NCBI GenBank assembly: GCA_031260765.1
Contig: JAISKX010000251.1
Span: 1 to 5,154, forward strand
Direction of reading: 5' to 3'
Source of the DNA: Endomicrobium sp.
GTDB lineage: Bacteria; Elusimicrobiota; Endomicrobiia; Endomicrobiales; Endomicrobiaceae
DNA: 5,154 nt
The position numbers and the translations under genes are program-made. The notes under the pieces were generated by a model, which saw only the letters and a program-made list of their open reading frames with translations, was not told the origin of the DNA and searched no databases. Position 1 is the stretch's first letter. Every line of letters starts with the position of its first letter. Of the stretch, positions 1 through 5,154 are shown in pieces.

Positions 1-9
1 ATAAGAACC

Positions 10-14
10 AGGAG
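10..14 (+). promoter_or_regulatory. Ribosome binding site of the Spt-like gene
   Basis: AGGAG lies five bases before the ATG at 20, an ideal Shine-Dalgarno spacing, and it fixes the start of the first gene. No promoter can be judged because only 19 bases precede the start codon, so the transcript may begin in an upstream gene outside the window. Confidence 0.85.
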
Positions 15-19
15 CCTTT

Positions 20-1204
20 ATGGGTTTAGATGTATTGCAAAAATGCTTTGATTTTACCCGCGCAAATGATTTGAGAAAAGCCGGTTGGTATTCTTATTTT
101 AATAGAGTGGAATCGGCTCAAGGTCCCGAAGTTGTGATAGATGGAGTAAAAAAGATAGTGGTTTGCTCAAATAATTATCTTGGGCTTGCCAATCATCCAA
201 AAGTAATAGAAGCCTCAGTGGAGGCGGCAAGAAAGTATGGAACTTCCGGCACAGGCTCAAGAATTTTAAACGGGACTACTGATTTACATGAAAAAGTTGA
301 GAAAAAGTTCGCTAAATTTGTCCATAAAGAAGACGCTATACTTTTTACAACAGGACATCATTCAAATTTGGGCGCTCTTTCCAGCCTTATCGGCAAAGAC
401 GAGATTTTAATAACAGATAAACTTGACCATGCCTCTATAATAGACGGCTGCCGCCTATCTTTCGGCGAAATGGCGAGATTTAGACATAATAATATGGCAG
501 ACCTTGAAAGACAACTCAAAAGATATGAAGACAAAGGCAAAATGATAATTGTTGACGGTATTTTTAGTATGGAAGGCGATATTGCAAATCTTCCTGAAAT
601 CTCAAAACTTGCCAAAAAATATAATGCAAGAGTATATGTTGACGAAGCCCATTCTTTAGGCGTGATTGGAGAAGACGGAAGAGGAACAGGCTCTCATTTT
701 AAAATGGAAGAAGAAGTGGATGTTTTGATGGCTACAGCCTCTAAATCTTTGGCTTCTGTAGGCGGTTTTATAGCAAGCAAAGCGGCTGTGATAGACTATA
801 TTAAAAGCACGGCAAGAACTTTAATTTTTACAGCAAGCCTCCCGCCCGCATGCGTAGGCGCTATTGATGCGGCTATGGATTTAATTATTGCAGAGCCGCA
901 AAGGCGCGAGAGACTTCACAAAACGGCTGAAAAAATGTTGAATGAATTTAGCAGGCTCGGCTTTAAAACAAATAAATCGCAATCTCCAATAATTCCTTTG
1001 ACTGTCGGCGCAGACGAGACTGCTTTTAAAATGTGGAGAAGACTTTTTGACGAAGGCGTTTTTGCTTCCCCTGTGATAAGTCCCGCTGTGCCTGAGGGGC
1101 AAGCTATAATAAGAACAAGCTATATGGCTACACATTCTGATGAGAATTTAAACTTTATTCTTGAAAAATTTGAGAAAATCGGGAAAGAATTGGGCGTAAT
1201 ATAA
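20..1204 (+). CDS. spt: Alpha-oxoamine synthase, probable serine palmitoyltransferase (Spt)
   Basis: This is a fold-type I PLP enzyme of the alpha-oxoamine synthase family, which decarboxylatively condenses an amino acid with an acyl thioester; it should be cytosolic and dimeric. Length (394 residues) is normal for the family, and AGGAG five bases upstream supports the start. Visible landmarks are DHAS with His137, expected to stack on the PLP ring; DEAHS at 208-212, with Asp208 and His211 contacting PLP; ASKS with Lys242, the Schiff-base lysine; and Arg365 in the C-terminal RTSYMATH segment, placed to bind the substrate carboxylate. FRHN after the His137 block, SKSLASVGGF, and IFTASLPP at 269-276 resemble bacterial serine palmitoyltransferases more than BioF or glycine C-acetyltransferase (Kbl). 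The next gene, an acyltransferase starting inside this stop codon, fits sphingoid-base synthesis (3-ketosphinganine from serine and palmitoyl thioester). Family membership is certain; the substrate is inferred. Kbl- or BioF-like activity remains the main alternative. Confidence 0.85.
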   Translation: MGLDVLQKCFDFTRANDLRKAGWYSYFNRVESAQGPEVVIDGVKKIVVCSNNYLGLANHPKVIEASVEAARKYGTSGTGSRILNGTTDLHEKVEKKFAKFVHKEDAILFTTGHHSNLGALSSLIGKDEILITDKLDHASIIDGCRLSFGEMARFRHNNMADLERQLKRYEDKGKMIIVDGIFSMEGDIANLPEISKLAKKYNARVYVDEAHSLGVIGEDGRGTGSHFKMEEEVDVLMATASKSLASVGGFIASKAAVIDYIKSTARTLIFTASLPPACVGAIDAAMDLIIAEPQRRERLHKTAEKMLNEFSRLGFKTNKSQSPIIPLTVGADETAFKMWRRLFDEGVFASPVISPAVPEGQAIIRTSYMATHSDENLNFILEKFEKIGKELGVI

Positions 1205-2322
1205 TGAAAATTACCGCCGTCAAAAATACAAAGCAATTCAATCAATTCATTAAGTTGCCTTGGAAAATCTATATAAAAGAAAGTCATTGGGTTCCTCCCT
1301 TGATTTCAGATGTCAAAAAGATATTGTCTGTTGATAAAAATCCTTTTTGGCTGCATGCCAAAAGGGAACTTTTTTTGGCTTATGACGACAGCGGACATAC
1401 CATAGGCAGAATAGCGGCGATAATAGACGGCAATTACATCAATTTTCAAAATGACAATTGCGGTTTTTTTGGTTTTTTTGAATGCATAAACGATACGCAA
1501 ACTGCAAAAGGACTTTTTGACGCGGCGCAAAATTGGCTTAAAGAAAGATTTATTCCGAAAATGATTGGTCCGATGAATCCTTCAACAAATGACGAATGCG
1601 GTTTTGTTTCAGAAGGTTTTGATATTGCTCCAAGTTTGATGATGGCTTATACCCCCGCTTATTATCTTGAACTTGCCAAAAATTGCGGGCTGCACTCTGT
1701 AAAAGAATTATACGCTTATGATATGGATGTCGCGGCGGATTCGCGTGTGGGAAGACTTCAAAGAATAGTGGATATGGCAAAGAAAAAAATGCCCGCTTTG
1801 GAAGTCAGAACGCTGAAAGTGAGCAATTTTGACGAAGAATTAAAATCAGTAATGTCGGTTTATAACCGCGCTTGGGAAAAGAATTGGGGTTTTGTTCCTT
1901 GGACTGATGAAGAGTTTGAAGATATAGCCAAAAATCTAAAACCTCTTTTAGACCCGAATTTAGCAATCATCGCATCAATATCCGGTTCGCCTGTGGGCAT
2001 GCTGATTTCCGCTCCTGATTATAATCAGATATTAAAAAAACTCAATGGCAAAATGTTCCCTTTCGGTTTTTTAAAATTTCTTTATTATAAGAACAAAATA
2101 GATAGTTTGAGATTGATAATAATGGGAGTAGTTAAGGAATATAGGAATAGAGGCATTGAAGCTATAATGTATTCAAAAGGTTTAAATTACGCTCTAACAA
2201 AAGGTTATAAACATTGCGAACTGTCGTGGATTTTAGAAGATAATGTGATGACAAATAGAACGGCGCAAATGATGAACGGTAAAATATATAAAAAGTATCT
2301 CATATTTGAGAAAATTTTTTAA
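1204..2322 (+). CDS. GNAT-fold acyltransferase, YghO-like; candidate bacterial ceramide synthase
   Basis: This 372-residue protein belongs to the long acyl-CoA N-acyltransferase group often annotated as YghO-like or plain GNAT. N-terminal landmarks are WVPPL (29-33), NPFWLHA (46-52), a GRIAAIID strand (68-75), GFFGFFE (87-93) and GPMNPSTNDECGF (122-134). The C-terminal part holds a GNAT acyl-CoA loop, VKEYRNRGIEAI, with R314-N-R-G317, followed by a CELSWILEDN strand, so two GNAT-like halves are likely. There is no signal peptide or clear membrane span. The ATG shares one base with the upstream stop (TAATG) and no good Shine-Dalgarno site precedes it, so translation is probably coupled to the Spt-like gene. 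In Caulobacter, ceramide synthesis uses Spt plus a dedicated N-acyltransferase, bCerS; by context this gene is a candidate for that step, N-acylating the sphingoid base. The fold is well supported; the ceramide synthase role is inferred, and another N-acyl transfer is possible. Confidence 0.8.
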   Translation: MKITAVKNTKQFNQFIKLPWKIYIKESHWVPPLISDVKKILSVDKNPFWLHAKRELFLAYDDSGHTIGRIAAIIDGNYINFQNDNCGFFGFFECINDTQTAKGLFDAAQNWLKERFIPKMIGPMNPSTNDECGFVSEGFDIAPSLMMAYTPAYYLELAKNCGLHSVKELYAYDMDVAADSRVGRLQRIVDMAKKKMPALEVRTLKVSNFDEELKSVMSVYNRAWEKNWGFVPWTDEEFEDIAKNLKPLLDPNLAIIASISGSPVGMLISAPDYNQILKKLNGKMFPFGFLKFLYYKNKIDSLRLIIMGVVKEYRNRGIEAIMYSKGLNYALTKGYKHCELSWILEDNVMTNRTAQMMNGKIYKKYLIFEKIF

Positions 2323-2325
2323 CAA

Positions 2326-2344
2326 AAACAGGCTTTGCCCGTTT
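2326..2344 (+). other. Short imperfect hairpin just before a ribosome binding site
   Basis: AAACAGGC and GCCCGTTT can pair around a TTT loop, giving an eight-pair stem with one A-C mismatch. It fills most of the 33-base gap after the acyltransferase gene and ends directly against the AGGAGG of the next gene. There is no T-run after it, so it is not a standard intrinsic terminator. It could slow exonucleases or tune access to the ribosome binding site, or it could be chance. Confidence 0.3.
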
Positions 2345-2351
2345 AGGAGGT
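2345..2351 (+). promoter_or_regulatory. Strong ribosome binding site of the basic-tail protein gene
   Basis: AGGAGGT is a seven-base perfect Shine-Dalgarno match, ending four bases before the ATG at 2356. It is the strongest such site in the window. It suggests that this small protein is made independently of coupling, possibly in larger amounts than the enzymes encoded upstream. Confidence 0.85.
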
Positions 2352-2355
2352 CAAA

Positions 2356-2769
2356 ATGAAAGACATAGAGAAAACTCCAAAAAATAAAATTAAAAGAAAG
2401 TATCGTAGAACAAAACCAAGAAAAAAATTGCTTGACATAACTGAAGATATTTATAAGAAAATGGCTGTTATGGCGGGCATAAAAAAAGCGGTAAAAGAAG
2501 GAGCGTATTTGACTATAGATTATCCCGCGAAAAATGAAGCAATCAACGGCGCATATCATTATGCTGTGCGCATAGGCGCCTCAAACGACGGCAGCGTTGA
2601 AATATCTTTTGACAAAAACGAATGGAACCCTTGCAGATTTAGCGGCGGATTTTGGTGGTTTGATATTATGTCTTTTAAAAAAGGCTCTTGTAATATATAT
2701 GCCAGAATGCTTGATGCCCAAGGCAATATAATGGTAAAAACTGCGGCGAGGAAATGCAAAATATGTTAA
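2356..2769 (+). CDS. Uncharacterised protein: basic N-terminal tail plus probable beta-sandwich domain
   Basis: I do not recognise a named family. The 137-residue product has two parts. Residues 1-28 are extremely rich in Lys and Arg (KNKIKRKYRRTKPRKK) and look disordered, followed by a short helical linker to about residue 48. Residues 50-137 look like an immunoglobulin-like beta-sandwich: IDYPAKNEAI, YHYAVRIGA, VEISFDKNEWNPC, a GGFWWFDI stretch (97-104), then an IYARMLDAQGN strand pair. This resembles Ig-like or carbohydrate-binding modules in which a strand presents a designed-looking W-x-P-C-R turn (W90, C93, R94). Cysteines lie at 93, 112, 134 and 137. There is no signal peptide or membrane span, so it is probably cytoplasmic; the basic tail could bind nucleic acid, ribosomes or acidic membrane lipid. 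Its position 33 bases after the acyltransferase suggests a shared transcript. The perfect Shine-Dalgarno site makes the gene call secure; the function is unknown. Confidence 0.8.
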   Translation: MKDIEKTPKNKIKRKYRRTKPRKKLLDITEDIYKKMAVMAGIKKAVKEGAYLTIDYPAKNEAINGAYHYAVRIGASNDGSVEISFDKNEWNPCRFSGGFWWFDIMSFKKGSCNIYARMLDAQGNIMVKTAARKCKIC

Positions 2770-2957
2770 AGCAGGAAAAAGATTCTTTGGATGATTTGTA
2801 TAGGCAAGTAGGTAAAATAGATGTCTATCTGTCCATTGCAGCGGCGGCAGTCATTTTGATAACGGTTTTTTGTAATAGGAAAAACAATTTTATACAGCGA
2901 CAACAAGAAAGGATTAGAGCGGCTTATGACGGACTTTCCCCTGAAGAATATAATTAA
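2763..2957 (+). CDS. Small single-pass membrane protein of unknown function
   Basis: The product has 64 residues. The start is chosen at the ATG at 2763, because GAGG at 2748-2751 is well spaced for it (11 bases); the in-frame ATG at 2754 is only two bases from that site. The gene overlaps the preceding one by seven bases (ATGTTAA), implying translational coupling. A polar N-terminal segment of about 18 residues, with heptad-like hydrophobics, precedes one hydrophobic span, roughly residues 19-37 (IDVYLSIAAAAVILITVFC). A basic tail follows (NRKNNFIQRQQERIR), ending in SPEEYN. The positive charges after the span suggest that the C-terminus is cytoplasmic. I do not recognise a family. The coupling suggests it acts with the basic-tail protein, perhaps as its membrane partner, but that is inference. 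Coding status is supported by overlap, spacing and the coherent membrane span. Confidence 0.65.
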   Translation: MLKQEKDSLDDLYRQVGKIDVYLSIAAAAVILITVFCNRKNNFIQRQQERIRAAYDGLSPEEYN

Positions 2958-2962
2958 ACTAA

Positions 2963-2992
2963 TTGATTTGCCTTTCTAAGTAAAAATATAAC
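2963..2992 (+). promoter_or_regulatory. Candidate sigma-70-type promoter for smc
   Basis: TTGATT (2963-2968) and TATAAC (2987-2992) are separated by 18 bases, matching the housekeeping consensus at four and five of six positions. They lie in the 74-base gap before smc and predict a start near 2999, about 30 bases ahead of the ATG. In such AT-rich DNA this match could occur by chance. No terminator hairpin is visible in the gap, so read-through from the upstream genes is also possible. Confidence 0.4.
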
Positions 2993-3018
2993 GAATAAAA
3001 AAATAAACAGTTTCAAAT

Positions 3019-3024
3019 AAAGGA
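3019..3024 (+). promoter_or_regulatory. Ribosome binding site of smc
   Basis: AAAGGA lies seven bases before the ATG at 3032. It supports this start, which also gives the usual SMC N-terminus, MYLKKVELSGFKSF, with no extra leader. Confidence 0.75.
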
Positions 3025-3031
3025 TATATTT

Positions 3032-5154
3032 ATGTATTTAAAAAAAGTTGAGTTGAGCGGATTCAAATCTTTTGCAGATAAAACAACATTGAATTTTGAA
3101 CAAGGTATAACCGGCATTATCGGTCCAAATGGCTGCGGAAAATCCAATATATCCGACGCTATCCGTTGGTGTCTCGGAGAGCAAAGGGCTAAAAGTTTGA
3201 GAAGTTCTCAAATGTTTGACGTCATATTTGCAGGAACAAAAACGAGAGTCGGCACAAGTATGGCTGAAGTGTCTCTTATTTTTGACAATAGTCAAAATGT
3301 TTTGCCTGTGGAATATTCCGAAGTCGTCATCACAAGAAGATTATTTAGAAGCGGAGAAAGCGAATACTATATAAATAAAAGCCAATGCCGCCTAAAAGAT
3401 ATAAGAGATTTATTTTTAGACACAGGCATAGGTTTTAGCGGATACTCTATAATAGAGCAGGGCAAAGTGGATTTTTTAACCACTGCAAAGCCTGAGGACA
3501 GAAGAGAATTATTTGAAGAGGCGGCGGGAGTAGCCAAATATAAATCAAGAAGAGAAGAAACTATCAAAAGACTTGAAAAAGTTGAGCAGGATATGAAAAG
3601 GCTCGGCGACGCTTTAAATATACATAAAGAGCAAATACATGCTTTGGATTTAGCCGCTAAAAAAGCTAAACAATATCAAAAGTTTAAAGAGGATTTAAAA
3701 CAATATGAGACGGCTGATTTGGTTCAACAGATTTCTTACGGCGACAGTGAAATAGAAAAAACAAAAATTGAACTTGACCCTAAAATCAAAGAGACGGAAT
3801 CAAATAATGCGTTTTTGGCAAAACTCAGCGTGGAAATCTCCGATATGCGTATGGAGCTTGACGCTAAAAATGAGAATTATTTAAACGCCAATATGACTTT
3901 GAGCGACATAAACACTCAAATAGGAGTATCAGACCAAATTATTCAAAGCTCGTCTCAAAGAGAAGAAGAAATAAATAAAGAACAGGAAACTCTCCTTGCC
4001 GAAATATCTGAAAGCGAAATAAAAGAATTGCAATATCAAGAGGAATTAAAATCTTTTAACGACGGAGACAATACTTTGCCCGTTGAAGTGGAAAATTTAG
4101 AAAAAGCTTTTAAAGAAAAGGAGCAGAATTTAGAAATCATAAAAAACACTCTCATTGAAACAAAAAACAATGAAGACTCTATCTTGTCTCAACTTGACGA
4201 TTTATCCAATCAAAAAGAATCTCTAATAAATTCAAAAGCTCAAAGTTCCCAGCAGCAGATTCATTTAAACGCTGAAATAGCCGCTCTTGACAGAATGATT
4301 TTATCGCGCCAGAACGAAATAGAGCCTACAAACAATGAAATTGCCGCTCTTGAAGCGGAAATAAATTCGGCTAAAGAAAGGCTCGCCGCTCATCAGCCTC
4401 AAAAAGAAAGTTTTGATAATGAGATGTCTGTAAGTGAAAAAAAGATTGACGAATTGAGAGATAAACTCTCTTCTCTTAAAGAGGATTTGGCTTCAAACGA
4501 TACCAGAATATCCACTCTCAAAGAATTTGACCAAAGCGACCCTATACGCTCGTCTATAAGAGCCATCTTAAATCTCGGCATAGCAAGAGGTCCTGTAAGC
4601 AGTTTGATAAGCGCAGACGCCGACAAAGAGGATTTGATAGCCTCGTCTTTTGGCGACAAACTCAATTATTTGATTTGCGCAAATATCGCAGATGCTGAAA
4701 AAGCCGTGTCTTTCCTTGAAGAAAACGGATTGCCGAGGCTTTCTTTTATCATAGCGGACAAAGTGAACAGCCAGCCGCGCTCTTCTGTCTTAGGTCTTCC
4801 GGCTGGAGCTACTGAACTAATAAAAATCCTTAAATTCAATCCTGCCGACGAAAGCATAATAAAGTTTATTTGTTCAGACGCCATAGTGTCGGGCAATAAA
4901 ATCTATAACGGAGCTCTTATACAGGGCGGCGGCAAGACTGTTTTTGAAAAGCCCGTATTGATAGAAGAAAAAATCAATAAACTTCAAGAACGCAGCGAAA
5001 TTCTAAAAAGCAATATAGAGGAAATCCAAGCTGAAATAGAGACAACCGACGACGAACATATTGAATTGAGATTGCAAAAAGAAAATTTAAACAATGAAGC
5101 CGTAAAGTTGAAATATCAGATTGAAAGCCAAACCGATTCAATTGAAGAAAAAAC
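3032..5154 (+). CDS. smc: Chromosome segregation ATPase SMC, N-terminal part (cut by window end)
   Basis: This encodes the N-terminal 707 residues of SMC, the condensin ATPase that with ScpA and ScpB compacts and segregates the chromosome; full-length relatives have about 1150-1200 residues. The N-terminal half-head is complete: FKSF (11-14), Walker A GPNGCGKS (31-38), Arg57 at the place of the SMC arginine finger, the DVIFAGT strand, and the Q-loop in GYSIIEQGKVD with Gln143, followed by the EEAAGVAKYKSRR helix. A long Glu/Lys/Leu-rich coiled coil runs from about 170 to 500. The hinge spans roughly 505-640, recognisable by ARGPVSSLI, the FGDKLNYLICANIADAEKAV stretch and the closing NGALIQGGG. 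The returning coil starts near 645. The signature motif, Walker B and C-terminal head lie beyond the window. The frame is open to the last base, with no sign of damage. It probably has its own promoter and is functionally unrelated to the upstream genes. Confidence 0.97.
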   Translation, partial: MYLKKVELSGFKSFADKTTLNFEQGITGIIGPNGCGKSNISDAIRWCLGEQRAKSLRSSQMFDVIFAGTKTRVGTSMAEVSLIFDNSQNVLPVEYSEVVITRRLFRSGESEYYINKSQCRLKDIRDLFLDTGIGFSGYSIIEQGKVDFLTTAKPEDRRELFEEAAGVAKYKSRREETIKRLEKVEQDMKRLGDALNIHKEQIHALDLAAKKAKQYQKFKEDLKQYETADLVQQISYGDSEIEKTKIELDPKIKETESNNAFLAKLSVEISDMRMELDAKNENYLNANMTLSDINTQIGVSDQIIQSSSQREEEINKEQETLLAEISESEIKELQYQEELKSFNDGDNTLPVEVENLEKAFKEKEQNLEIIKNTLIETKNNEDSILSQLDDLSNQKESLINSKAQSSQQQIHLNAEIAALDRMILSRQNEIEPTNNEIAALEAEINSAKERLAAHQPQKESFDNEMSVSEKKIDELRDKLSSLKEDLASNDTRISTLKEFDQSDPIRSSIRAILNLGIARGPVSSLISADADKEDLIASSFGDKLNYLICANIADAEKAVSFLEENGLPRLSFIIADKVNSQPRSSVLGLPAGATELIKILKFNPADESIIKFICSDAIVSGNKIYNGALIQGGGKTVFEKPVLIEEKINKLQERSEILKSNIEEIQAEIETTDDEHIELRLQKENLNNEAVKLKYQIESQTDSIEEK

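Noticed and set aside
20..1204. Annotation of gene 1 as BioF (biotin synthesis) or Kbl (threonine breakdown)
   Set aside because: No biotin or threonine dehydrogenase gene is adjacent, and the IFTASLPP and FRHN motifs plus the neighbouring acyltransferase favour an Spt-type enzyme. It is kept as an alternative because substrate cannot be read from sequence alone.
2311..2344. Rho-independent terminator after the acyltransferase gene
   Set aside because: The T-run at 2315-2320 precedes the hairpin and lies inside the coding sequence; no T-run follows the stem, so the termination arrangement is absent.
2233..2559. A 108-codon open frame on the minus strand across the gene 2/gene 3 junction
   Set aside because: It is antisense to two well-supported genes, its product is Phe/Ile/Tyr-rich low-complexity as expected from the complement of A-rich coding DNA, and no convincing ribosome binding site accompanies it.
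2754..2762. Start of the small membrane protein at the ATG at 2754
   Set aside because: The GAGG site would be only two bases from this codon; the in-frame ATG at 2763 has workable spacing and overlaps the upstream stop.
3038..5154. Several minus-strand open frames of 66-88 codons inside smc
   Set aside because: They lie fully within the conserved SMC reading frame, have no recognisable motifs, and are typical shadow frames.
3032..5154. Broken smc gene
   Set aside because: The frame is uninterrupted and lacks a stop only because the window ends; all expected N-terminal head and hinge motifs are present in order.

Overview
The window is an AT-rich bacterial segment with five genes, all on the + strand and tightly packed, each with either a Shine-Dalgarno site or translational coupling. 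There are no RNA genes, mobile elements or CRISPR arrays, and no gap longer than about 75 bases. The smc gene with bacterial head motifs shows that this is a chromosome. AT-richness and the general look of the proteins suggest a gut- or host-associated lineage such as Elusimicrobiota, but that placement is a low-confidence impression.

Layout: (1) 20-1204, a PLP-dependent alpha-oxoamine synthase whose motifs fit serine palmitoyltransferase (Spt) better than biotin or threonine-catabolism relatives. (2) 1204-2322, sharing one base with gene 1, a long GNAT-fold acyltransferase of the YghO-like type, a candidate bacterial ceramide synthase (bCerS). (3) 2356-2769, a 137-residue protein of unknown function with a very basic N-terminal tail and a probable beta-sandwich domain. 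(4) 2763-2957, a 64-residue single-pass membrane protein overlapping gene 3 by seven bases. (5) 3032 to the window end, the N-terminal 707 codons of the chromosome-condensation ATPase SMC, cut off by the window edge.

Genes 1-4 look like one transcription unit that may begin upstream of the window. Genes 1 and 2 together suggest the first two chemical steps of bacterial sphingolipid synthesis: condensation of an amino acid with an acyl thioester, then N-acylation. The reductase, acyl carrier protein and acyl-ACP synthetase known from other sphingolipid-making bacteria are not in the window. Genes 3 and 4 have no recognised function. A plausible promoter in the 74-base gap before smc suggests that smc is at least partly expressed on its own. 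The most interesting content is the putative sphingolipid pair plus its two uncharacterised companions; nothing here by itself proves a new system.
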